Source: Virgibacillus subterraneus (GTDB lineage: Bacteria; Bacillota; Bacilli; Bacillales; Amphibacillaceae). Taken from it: a stretch of DNA of 64,000 nucleotides. Each line of letters starts with the position of its first letter. Positions within the stretch are counted from its first letter, which is position 1. The position numbers and the translations under genes were made by a program. The notes beneath the pieces are model-generated. The model was given only the letters and a program-made list of their open reading frames with translations, ran no database searches and had not been told where the DNA came from. The stretch is taken from contig NZ_FOEH01000001.1 of assembly GCF_900110695.1 (NCBI RefSeq), positions 558,001 to 622,000 on the forward strand. Reading direction: 5' to 3'. Positions 31,990 through 40,688 of this stretch are shown here, piece by piece.

Positions 31990-32220
31990 TTATTAAAATT
32001 CCTCCTAAGATGAAATAATTATAAAAATTACCTTATGTTCGTACTGTTGTCAACTATATCATAAATTGACTTAAAGGGCATTGCAAGAAAATATTCGAAT
32101 AATAATTCTATATTTAGGGGTACCTTTAGTAAATATATTATTTCCAAGCTATCCTAAACAACTCAAAAAACTTTTTAAAACAAGAATGAATAAATATTAT
32201 TTTAATCGTTTTATAAAAAA

Positions 32221-32251
32221 CACCAAATGCTAGTAATCTAGCATTTGGTGA
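32221..32251 (-). terminator. Intrinsic terminator of the autolysin gene
   Basis: CACCAAATGCTAG and CTAGCATTTGGTG form a perfect 13-base stem around TAAT. The minus strand continues TTTTTTATAA. Confidence 0.9.
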
Positions 32252-32266
32252 AAATAATCAAGTTGA

Positions 32267-34615
32267 CTATTTAATTTCCTGAATAAAGCTTCCATCACTA
32301 CCATCACTTACCCAGGCTTTTTGGCCGTTATAGTACACTTGGTACCATTCATTATTAGTTACATAATTGTTATTATTGTCTATAACAGCTCTCATGAATA
32401 TATTACTTACTTTTCCTAAGCTGTTTCCACCCGGCGTTTCACGAACATTTAAGTTTGTAGCAGTGACTTTGACTAAATTCAATAGATTTACATAGTCACC
32501 GTGAACCCAACCGTTTTCGTTATTATAATTAACATTTAGCCATGATCCATTATAGCCAATGACATCTAGTTTTGTTCCATCTGGTATATTTCCTTTATCA
32601 TTACCATTAGGTCCATCCCTAAAGTTTAATGGATCATTACCGGAATCGGTAATTCCATATACTCCACTTGGATACTTTGTAACATCTGCAGTTGCATATG
32701 CATTTGGATCTCCTGAACTATCAGGTTGACCTTCATAAACAGGTATATCAAATATTAAGACATAGTTGTCTATTGAATTATATAGATTACTTATATTTGA
32801 TGTTTGATTAAAAGCCCAAGCTACATCTGTTGCATATTGATGCTTACCAGGTGAATCAGGATCCCAACGCATTTTATACAATGTATTTTGACCAGCATTG
32901 ATATAGTTATTTCCTATAAATGCTGCCCCACCAATGATAGCTTTTTCAGGTGTGAACCAACCCTGTTCGAATGCATGTTTTGCTCCACAATCTATAGGAC
33001 AAGAATCAAAAGCTTTAATCCCATACATGTTATAAACGGTATTCGTAGCTTTATTCTTATCAACTACATTTCCATTATCATCCACTGGAACTCCAGCTGC
33101 TAAATCTGAACTGCCATTACCAGTTTCATGCAATGCATGTGCCATTAAATATATTTCGTTAATGTTATGTGTGTTTGCAGCGCTGATAAAAGCTTGAGCC
33201 TCGCCTGAAAGTGTCCCCTTATTTTTAAGGATATTTTCATTGATTTCCTTAGCATTTACACCAGCTGGTTCTGATAAATTCAGAAACTGGAAAAAGCTAT
33301 TATCTCCTTTATGGAAGTTGGATGAATTTACATAATAAGCAACTTGTTCTCTGGAAGCATCAACCCATCCGCCTGAACTCCATACTTGAGGTGCTCGGCT
33401 CATTTGTGTATCAACTACATCACGATAACTAGTGTCATAATTTGTATCCTTATAGACATCACCTGTGGTGACATCTTTACGATGAATATAAACTGTTTTG
33501 CGTTTGCCATTTACGAATACGAAACCTTGATGCCAATTCGGAGAGAAAGTATCAAAGTATAGCAAACTACCTTCACTATAGCTTTTTACAACTCTTGAAT
33601 TTCTAGAAGCCTTGGCGTACATTTTAGTTGGCTTAGCTGTTGCACGTCCTTTTAATGCTTCTTGTGTATCATAAATACCTTCAACATGGTTTGTATGAAT
33701 ATATCCAGTTGTAGGACTGCCGTTTATATAAACCAGTGCTTCATACCAATTATTAGTAAAGGTCTTATAATAAAGGACCGAACCTTGACTATACGATTTC
33801 AGTTTACTAGAACTGGTGGAAGCTTTTGAGTAAATAGCAGTTGGGCGCTTTAACCCAATTCCTTTTAACCCTTCTTGATCCTTAACGATTTCTTCCACAT
33901 GTGACTTATGAATATACCCGGTTGTAGCATTACCGTTAATATAAATAAGTGCTTCATACCAGCTGTTGGTAAAGGTTTTAAAATAAAGAACAGAACCCTG
34001 ACCATACGATTTCAGTTTACTAGAACTGGTGGAAGCCTTTGAATAAACAGCAGTTGGACTTTTCAATCCAATACCTTTTAAAGCTTTTTGATCGTCTATT
34101 ATATTTTCGACATGTGATTTATGAATATAGCCAGAATGTCTTTTGCCATTAACATAAACTATAGCTTCATACCAACTACTAGTATAGGTTTTATAATAAA
34201 GAATAGAACCTTGATCATAGGTTTTAAGTTTACGTGAATTTGTTGCTGCCTCAGAATAGATTGCAGTAGGGTCTTGCATCCCAACCCCTTTTATTACTTC
34301 CTGATCTTTTACAGAGGTTTCAACATCGGATTTGTTAATATATCCAGTGTGTCTTTTTCCATTTACAAAAACTACAGCCTTGTACCAATTTGAAGAATGT
34401 GGCATATACAAGAGTATAGAACCTTTTTTATAGGACTTTAATACATTAGACCTTGATGTAGTAGTATATATATTTGTGGGATCTTTTAATGCGATACCTT
34501 CATGAACTGTAGAGGCATGAGCAGTATTGTTGTTCATTGGAATTGTTATTAAAGACAACACTAATGCTAAGAAACAACTTACAATTATAGCCTTACTTAG
34601 ATGAAATTTTCTCAC
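32267..34615 (-). CDS. Secreted N-acetylglucosaminidase autolysin (GH73) with SH3-type repeats
   Basis: A 782-residue exported cell-wall hydrolase. The signal peptide ends near AHAS (residues 32-35). Five repeats of about 71 residues follow (about 40-390), each with PT.IY ... SYxxGSxLYxxxxxxxWYxAxVxxNGxxxxGYI. The glucosaminidase domain (about 460-640) has the catalytic glutamate in MAHALHETGNGSS and the block TNTVYNMYGIKAFDS. Two bacterial SH3 domains end the protein (LNFRDGPNG and LNVRETPGG). The start is GTG 34615 with GAGGAGG upstream. It likely cleaves peptidoglycan glycan strands during growth or separation. Confidence 0.9.
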   Translation of the reverse strand: MRKFHLSKAIIVSCFLALVLSLITIPMNNNTAHASTVHEGIALKDPTNIYTTTSRSNVLKSYKKGSILLYMPHSSNWYKAVVFVNGKRHTGYINKSDVETSVKDQEVIKGVGMQDPTAIYSEAATNSRKLKTYDQGSILYYKTYTSSWYEAIVYVNGKRHSGYIHKSHVENIIDDQKALKGIGLKSPTAVYSKASTSSSKLKSYGQGSVLYFKTFTNSWYEALIYINGNATTGYIHKSHVEEIVKDQEGLKGIGLKRPTAIYSKASTSSSKLKSYSQGSVLYYKTFTNNWYEALVYINGSPTTGYIHTNHVEGIYDTQEALKGRATAKPTKMYAKASRNSRVVKSYSEGSLLYFDTFSPNWHQGFVFVNGKRKTVYIHRKDVTTGDVYKDTNYDTSYRDVVDTQMSRAPQVWSSGGWVDASREQVAYYVNSSNFHKGDNSFFQFLNLSEPAGVNAKEINENILKNKGTLSGEAQAFISAANTHNINEIYLMAHALHETGNGSSDLAAGVPVDDNGNVVDKNKATNTVYNMYGIKAFDSCPIDCGAKHAFEQGWFTPEKAIIGGAAFIGNNYINAGQNTLYKMRWDPDSPGKHQYATDVAWAFNQTSNISNLYNSIDNYVLIFDIPVYEGQPDSSGDPNAYATADVTKYPSGVYGITDSGNDPLNFRDGPNGNDKGNIPDGTKLDVIGYNGSWLNVNYNNENGWVHGDYVNLLNLVKVTATNLNVRETPGGNSLGKVSNIFMRAVIDNNNNYVTNNEWYQVYYNGQKAWVSDGSDGSFIQEIK

Positions 34616-34885
34616 TTAATATTTTTCCTCCTCTCATATTTTTCTTAATATCTAGTAAACTGATATCAGTAGAAAGTATTTTACTTTCAATCTACCGAAT
34701 GTTTATATTATCGCAAGAAATGTCGAAAAAGTTAAGAGTTAGTTGCAAAATAATGACAAAGATATCCAGAAATCGTACTTTTTCACTATTTTTTTAAGAT
34801 TTATGTAATTAAAAAGTCTTTTTTAAATATTACTAGTTTGATAGTATTATAATGTAATTATTAAATATAAGGAGTAACACGAGAT

Positions 34886-36076
34886 ATGATAAGTGGTAAA
34901 CAATCTATAAGTGATTCTATTTTTTTAATACAGTTATTTATATTATTAATTTTAAGTACCATGGTACGAGCACAGTATAATGTTCTAAAGGACATAGGGG
35001 ATATTAGTATAAATCTTACATTGGCTTTTATGTTAATGTTTCTCGTAAAAAGTATTATGGAGAGAAGAACCTTCGATACAAAATTATTAAAGATAAATAT
35101 TGCAATCTTCTTGCTGATCTTAATTTATACTATTAGTTTTGTAATTAGTGAACAGGCTGGGAATTGGTATTTTATAAAATTAATGCTTTTATTTCTATTT
35201 ATACTGGGATCGATACGAATCAAGTGGAAGCCTGCTCATATAAAGGCGATAGCTTATTTATTAGGGATTGTTCTAATCTTTATATTTTTACACTGGGTTA
35301 AGCTAGATTTTCCAAATCATAAATTCAAAAGTATTTTTACAAACCCTAATTATCTAGCTGTTTTTTTATTTTGCATGCTTTATTTTAAAATTATTGCTAT
35401 TAAGTTTGGGAGCAATTTTGAACGCCTGTATTTCTCCTTGTTAATTTTGTTGAATCTAATTCTAATCTATAACACAAATGCAAGGTCAGTAGTGGTTGCT
35501 ATGGTGGTAATTCTTATAGCGTGGATATTTATGAAACAATTCACTCGTATGTATCCATTTTTATTCCATATAGTAATTACACTAAATGTGGTATTTATAA
35601 TTTTGTATGTGGGAATAAAAAGCACAAATTTTGGTCGGCTTCTCGATAAAATTAGCGTACAAATCTTTGGTAAGTCCTTCTTTTCAGGAAGAAGTAGCTT
35701 ATGGGAAGGTATAATGCAGGCCGGTATTGAAAAGCCAATTATGGGATACGGTGTCGGAATTAACGCTAATGATGTTACTGGGATAAAATTAACTGCGCAT
35801 AACCAATACTTACAAACGTTTTTGGAAGTAGGATTAGTAGGCTTTGCTATTTTTGTATTCTTGTTATTCTGTATTTGGAAACTGTTAATTAGTAGACTGG
35901 ACAGTTTTGCCGCAAAATGGTCAGCATGTTTCTTTTTAGGAATATTAGTATATGAAAACTTTGAATTGACATTATTTCAGAACAATTATTCAATTGCGTT
36001 TCTGCAATGGTTAATAATTACAATTGGCATAAGCTTTAGTGATGATACAAAAAGAGAAGAAGGACAGCACCTTTAA
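34886..36076 (+). CDS. O-antigen-ligase/Wzy-type polymerase
   Basis: A 396-residue membrane protein with about eleven helices. The outer loop contains FSGRSSLWEGIMQAGIEKPIMGYGVG (about residues 268-293) and AHNQYLQTFLEVGLVGFAIFVFLLF, the classic Wzy_C pattern with GRSSLWEG. TAAGGAG precedes the ATG. It stands alone between the autolysin gene and a convergent TagF-like gene with which it shares stop-codon bases. Which polymer it serves is not clear; it is a second full-length polymerase beside 24209-25534. Confidence 0.82.
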   Translation: MISGKQSISDSIFLIQLFILLILSTMVRAQYNVLKDIGDISINLTLAFMLMFLVKSIMERRTFDTKLLKINIAIFLLILIYTISFVISEQAGNWYFIKLMLLFLFILGSIRIKWKPAHIKAIAYLLGIVLIFIFLHWVKLDFPNHKFKSIFTNPNYLAVFLFCMLYFKIIAIKFGSNFERLYFSLLILLNLILIYNTNARSVVVAMVVILIAWIFMKQFTRMYPFLFHIVITLNVVFIILYVGIKSTNFGRLLDKISVQIFGKSFFSGRSSLWEGIMQAGIEKPIMGYGVGINANDVTGIKLTAHNQYLQTFLEVGLVGFAIFVFLLFCIWKLLISRLDSFAAKWSACFFLGILVYENFELTLFQNNYSIAFLQWLIITIGISFSDDTKREEGQHL

Positions 36077-36096
36077 TCATTGGGCTGTCCTTCTTT
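36056..36096. terminator. Bidirectional terminator built into two convergent stop codons
   Basis: AAGAAGGACAGC (36057-36068) and GCTGTCCTTCTT (36084-36095) form a 12-base stem. The loop (36069-36083) holds the stop codons of both convergent genes (plus TAA 36074-36076, minus TAA 36075-36073), so both arms are coding. Confidence 0.8.
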
Positions 36097-38937
36097 TACT
36101 AACCTGTTAATTTCATCAAAAATTCTTTTATTATTATTTCTATCAATATAAGAAAAGTTTAGGTGTTTTTTATTATTGAATTCATGCTTTTCTTCAAATC
36201 CATTATCAATATAATTTTCAATTTCTTTTACTACTTGAGTTTTAGTCTCATGAATATCTCCTAAAAATGTTTCTTCCTTAGGTCTTAATATTCCGTTTTG
36301 AAAGAACTTATTAAAATCAAAGTGATAAAATATTACTGGTTTGCTCATATAGTTAAAATCAAAAGAAACCGTAGAGTAATCCGTAATTAATAATTTATTT
36401 TTCTTTAAAATTTGTTGTACATCAATCTGACCTAATTTTATTATCTCAACATATTCTGACTCTAATTCCTTGAAATGGTTAAAGAAATGCTGCATACGAT
36501 AATGTGGATAAAATTTTAGTTTAATGTTAGTAGATTTTAATAATTCCATAAGTTTATTATCAGTTAATAATTGTTTATAATGCTCATAATAATTAGATTC
36601 AATAAAGTTACTTTCATTCAACCAATCTCTCCATGTTGGAATAACTGCAATTGACTTATCTTCATGATGATTTGTTAGTAAGTTATCAAATCGAGATAAA
36701 CCAGTTATTTTAATTTCTTCATCGGTATACCCCATTTCATTATTCACAAGGTTATATTCAGATTCTGAACTCACGCAAAATATATGGAAAGGATACTTAT
36801 AGAACTTTTTATAGTAGTCAACTTTTTTTCTGCCCAAAATTCCATGCTGTAAAAACACGCGGTTACCTTCTTGATAACTAGGCCAGTCAACGGCTCTGGT
36901 TGGCAGGATATATTCTAAGTCATGTGATCCTATAAATGTAGAAGCAATGGATGTTACTCTGAAATGTTCTGTTGATCCAAAAAATATCACGTTCCCCAAA
37001 TGTTCTATGTTTTTAAGGTCTTTAGATGTTTTCTCAATTACATAATAGATTTCTTTTTCAGGATAGTTTTCCCTGCAATACTTAAAGAAATGGTACCCAG
37101 TATCCTGCGCAGTATCAGGACGTTCGCCAATTAGCCATACATTTGGAGAAGTTAGCTTATTTTCCTTTTGTGTACCCGTAATATAATTTATTTTTTCCAT
37201 TGAATAATTGTATGATTCTAGCTTTATATTTCCGCCAGGGGTTAAAAGTAAATAGTTCAGCATGTAATCACTGTTATACTTTTGGGTTACTTTATCAATA
37301 GGTTCATCTACAATATATATATAATTATTACAGCCGAGTCTTTTTTCACTTGAATAATTAATATATGTTAAACATATATAAAAATCATATACTTCCTTAA
37401 GAGAATCGTGTATTGAGAACATCTCTTTCAAAGGTATTTCGACATTGAAGCCAGCATATCGATAGTCATGATACTCATTGTTTAACTTTTCATTTTCGAT
37501 ACTTGATACTGGAATATGAATTTCCTTATCCGAATTTCTTTTTCGAATAATAATATTACGTTTAATTGTATTTTCGTTAGTAAAGTCAATTCCATTAAAA
37601 TAAGCGTATCCCTTTAATATTAATTTTCCATTTAATAAAATAAATTCATCAAGATTTTTTTGCATTATTGGTTTAGTAAGATATACAGATAAATAATTAT
37701 TTACTGTAGAATAAAAATATAGTTGCCGCACTTCTGGTTCATAAAAGTGTGCTAATGTATCTTTTTGCAGAGTATTTTGTTCAGTTTTTACGCGTACTAA
37801 AAGTTCTGTTTCATGAATCTTTAGGTTTAAATATATATCCCATTTCTTTTTTTCAGTTTGATTGAACGGGAAGATTTGGTTATAATCTAAATTCATTTCG
37901 ACCATAACTTTATCATTGCTAATAACAGTAGTATCTGTCTCATATTTTAATTCAGAATCATTTTCTATGATTGTAAACTTAATATCATTTAGTGATACAT
38001 CTTTAAGCAACGCGTTGTTTTCAATATAACCAGATATTTTAACACGTTTGCCGTCTTCAATTGAACCAGCTATGTTAGAAAGTTGAATAGTAGCAGTTTT
38101 ATGTTTTGTTGAAAACGACCCTTTAATTGTTTGGTAATGAGTCACATCAATAACTTCATTATTATGCTTATATAATATTGGTTTTTGTTCAGGTGACAAA
38201 TGTTGGTCATTAATTGAGATACGAATTTTTTGGTTTTGATTATATTGAATATAATAATCCCATGTGCCTTTGGGAAATGCATTATGTTTAAAATCTATAC
38301 TTGAACGCCATTTTCCTTGTTCTATCCATTGAATGGGAAAATCGTATGATAGTGAAGAGTTTCTCTTCTGAATCAATAATCTTGCGTTGTTTATATCGTT
38401 GCTATTTTCACTTATTTTTCCCGTAATCCATAATACATTATTAATATAGTTAATTTCATAAACAAAACTATTGATTTGTTTTTCTACGGATTTATTTGGA
38501 TTTTTAATAGTTCGAAAACTGATATTCTCTTTAATAGTGATATACGGTTCAGTGAGTAATTCATTATGATAAAATCTTTTACAATTAGTAATACTTTCAA
38601 TAAGAGCCTGGGTGGGAGCGAGTCGTATTTCGTCATTATTATTTTTATAATACAAACTCCATTTTCCTTCTATCTTAATGAATGGTATATCTTTTATGCT
38701 TATTTCTGTAATTAATTCCTCAGTAAGACCATCGTTTTGAGTAAATAGGGAAGAGAATTTGTATGATTCTTTCGGATCGTTCATATCTCTTATGATTAAG
38801 TGGGAATCATTTGATATATGATTCCCAGAGAGAATAATAATTAACTTTTCTTCTGTGAAATAAATAGCAGAAATCTTGACATCATCATTAGATGTCTTTT
38901 TACTTCTATTTTTATTTTTTCTAAAAGGAAAAAACAT
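36073..38937 (-). CDS. Long TagF-type CDP-glycerol/polyol-phosphate transferase
   Basis: A 954-residue protein. The first 550 or so residues are beta-rich and low in recognisable motifs, with a DIPFIKIEGKWSLYY-type segment recurring as WIEQGKWRSSIDF, WDYYIQYN and DFYICL pieces, possibly repeated binding domains. The C-terminal 400 residues are a GT-B glycerophosphotransferase: RVFLQHGILGRKKVDYYKK (about 700), GLSRFDNLL, VIPTWRDWL, KFYPHYRMQHF and ITDYSTVSFDFNYMSKPVIFYHFDF. The ATG follows AAAGGA. It likely polymerises or modifies teichoic acid chains. It follows the GT4 at 38945 by eight bases. Confidence 0.8.
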   Translation of the reverse strand: MFFPFRKNKNRSKKTSNDDVKISAIYFTEEKLIIILSGNHISNDSHLIIRDMNDPKESYKFSSLFTQNDGLTEELITEISIKDIPFIKIEGKWSLYYKNNNDEIRLAPTQALIESITNCKRFYHNELLTEPYITIKENISFRTIKNPNKSVEKQINSFVYEINYINNVLWITGKISENSNDINNARLLIQKRNSSLSYDFPIQWIEQGKWRSSIDFKHNAFPKGTWDYYIQYNQNQKIRISINDQHLSPEQKPILYKHNNEVIDVTHYQTIKGSFSTKHKTATIQLSNIAGSIEDGKRVKISGYIENNALLKDVSLNDIKFTIIENDSELKYETDTTVISNDKVMVEMNLDYNQIFPFNQTEKKKWDIYLNLKIHETELLVRVKTEQNTLQKDTLAHFYEPEVRQLYFYSTVNNYLSVYLTKPIMQKNLDEFILLNGKLILKGYAYFNGIDFTNENTIKRNIIIRKRNSDKEIHIPVSSIENEKLNNEYHDYRYAGFNVEIPLKEMFSIHDSLKEVYDFYICLTYINYSSEKRLGCNNYIYIVDEPIDKVTQKYNSDYMLNYLLLTPGGNIKLESYNYSMEKINYITGTQKENKLTSPNVWLIGERPDTAQDTGYHFFKYCRENYPEKEIYYVIEKTSKDLKNIEHLGNVIFFGSTEHFRVTSIASTFIGSHDLEYILPTRAVDWPSYQEGNRVFLQHGILGRKKVDYYKKFYKYPFHIFCVSSESEYNLVNNEMGYTDEEIKITGLSRFDNLLTNHHEDKSIAVIPTWRDWLNESNFIESNYYEHYKQLLTDNKLMELLKSTNIKLKFYPHYRMQHFFNHFKELESEYVEIIKLGQIDVQQILKKNKLLITDYSTVSFDFNYMSKPVIFYHFDFNKFFQNGILRPKEETFLGDIHETKTQVVKEIENYIDNGFEEKHEFNNKKHLNFSYIDRNNNKRIFDEINRLVKEGQPND

Positions 38938-38944
38938 CAATTCA

Positions 38945-40507
38945 TTATCCTTTCGACTTTTGTTTAATTGCTAAATCAATTGCTTCTATCCATTTATGAG
39001 TATAAGCGTCTTTACTAAAATGCTTCTCAATATATTTATTTGCTTTTTCACCCATTTGAATAGCAATGTCAGGATTTTCGAACATGTACAACATTTTATC
39101 AGCAAGAAAATCTATATTATTATTTTCAATTATAAATCCATTTTCACTTGGTTCAATCATATCGTTTGGACCGTATTTGATGTCATAACTTATCACGGGT
39201 GTACCATTGACCATGCTTTCTAAAATTGAAAATGGAAATCCTTCTCTTTTTGAAGTTGAAGTTGAAAACAAACCTCGTCTGTATACTTTATCAGGGTCGT
39301 GAGTAAACCCTTTTAGAAATACATTTTTTTCGAGATCACTATCTTTTATTAATTTTTTTAGTTTTTCTTCTTGATCTCCGCTTCCCCATATTTCAAGTTT
39401 TGCATCCGGTATGTTATCTACAACTGTTCGAAAAGCTTTTATAGAATGATCAATTCTTTTCAAGGTAGATAACCGACTTACAATAACTGCTAGTTTCAGG
39501 TCTTTTTTCTCCGAACTAACAGCATTAAAATTCGACGTTTTTTTGGGTTCATAGTAATTTGGGAGTACATAATAACTCGTTTTATTACCTAGTCTTTTAA
39601 TAACATCTTCTTTTTGTTCTTCTGTTAAGAATAATGCAACATCGTATTTATGAAGGTTATCAATGCCGGTTTTTACTTTTCCAGCTATTTCATCATTCAT
39701 AACATCCTGTGTATTACAATGACTGCTGTGCAACCTCCACATTTTCGCTACTTGCGGATGGTGAAATGCCGCGAGAACTGCATCAGTACTCCTTGTGTCA
39801 GAAATCATTACTGAAGGGGAGCTGCCATGTTTATTAATAATTGATTTTAACCACTCTTTTTTATGGGATATATTATCGTTTATATATACGTTTTTAATAT
39901 CACCAGTCTTTTTAAAGGTTTGAATTCGTTGAACTTTATTGCTTTCCGGATCATTCCACTGTGAAAAATAAACCCTGCCTTTTAGATCATAATAAAGCAC
40001 TTGTCTAGGTTTGTTTAATTGAAAGTCCATAAATTCAATCTTCCTCAAGTTACCCCATGGGTCATATTGTTCACGTTTAGTACGGTATCTATTTTCGTTA
40101 AAGAAGTCTATGAAATCTAATGAACCATTTTTACGTAGAGAATAATATTTCACATACATGCCATTATCATAGGCACGGTATATATTGTGTCCCTTCTTTT
40201 TATGTAGTGTATAATTTTTTGCAAGCTTTTTTAGTGATAATTTATGAGCAGGCTTATTTGCTTTTATGGGATTTTTATTACCTTCTAATTCTTCAAACAT
40301 ATTTAGAACAATAACGTTTTTATGAAGCTTTCCCATTTCTACTAATTTCTTTCGTATTAATGGATACTTAGGATTGAAATTAAATGTGACCATATATACC
40401 TTATAACCCATTTCTGCAAAAAGTGAAGCTTGAGTTAAAGACGCTTTCGTTAAACCGCCTCTATCAATTTCAATAGAATTCATTAAGAAAAACATAGTTG
40501 GTTTCAT
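38945..40507 (-). CDS. TagE/GtfA-like family-4 glycosyltransferase
   Basis: A 520-residue GT4 enzyme. The N-terminus is MFFLMNSIEIDRGGLTKASLTQA, followed by a family-specific beta-meander insert with tyrosine-rich repeats (residues about 100-205). The C-terminal domain shows VIVSRLSTLKRIDHSIKAF (about 335-353) and TSKREGFPFSILESMVNGTPVISYDI (EX7E, about 420-445). This is the arrangement of poly(glycerol-phosphate) alpha-glucosyltransferases such as TagE. GAGG precedes the ATG. It forms an operon with the TagF-like gene downstream, so glycosylation of that chain is the likely role. Confidence 0.82.
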   Translation of the reverse strand: MKPTMFFLMNSIEIDRGGLTKASLTQASLFAEMGYKVYMVTFNFNPKYPLIRKKLVEMGKLHKNVIVLNMFEELEGNKNPIKANKPAHKLSLKKLAKNYTLHKKKGHNIYRAYDNGMYVKYYSLRKNGSLDFIDFFNENRYRTKREQYDPWGNLRKIEFMDFQLNKPRQVLYYDLKGRVYFSQWNDPESNKVQRIQTFKKTGDIKNVYINDNISHKKEWLKSIINKHGSSPSVMISDTRSTDAVLAAFHHPQVAKMWRLHSSHCNTQDVMNDEIAGKVKTGIDNLHKYDVALFLTEEQKEDVIKRLGNKTSYYVLPNYYEPKKTSNFNAVSSEKKDLKLAVIVSRLSTLKRIDHSIKAFRTVVDNIPDAKLEIWGSGDQEEKLKKLIKDSDLEKNVFLKGFTHDPDKVYRRGLFSTSTSKREGFPFSILESMVNGTPVISYDIKYGPNDMIEPSENGFIIENNNIDFLADKMLYMFENPDIAIQMGEKANKYIEKHFSKDAYTHKWIEAIDLAIKQKSKG

Positions 40508-40688
40508 TTGAATAATACCTCGCTTTATTTTGAATGTTTTCTGCTATAAATTGAAGTTATACTAACTAACAGTAGTGATGTATAATTAGTGTACTATAAA
40601 AGGTGCTTTAATGTATATTTGTAAAACAATATTCACGTATATATAATATAGATTATACAATTTAGCATCGAGAGGAGTAATTCTAATC

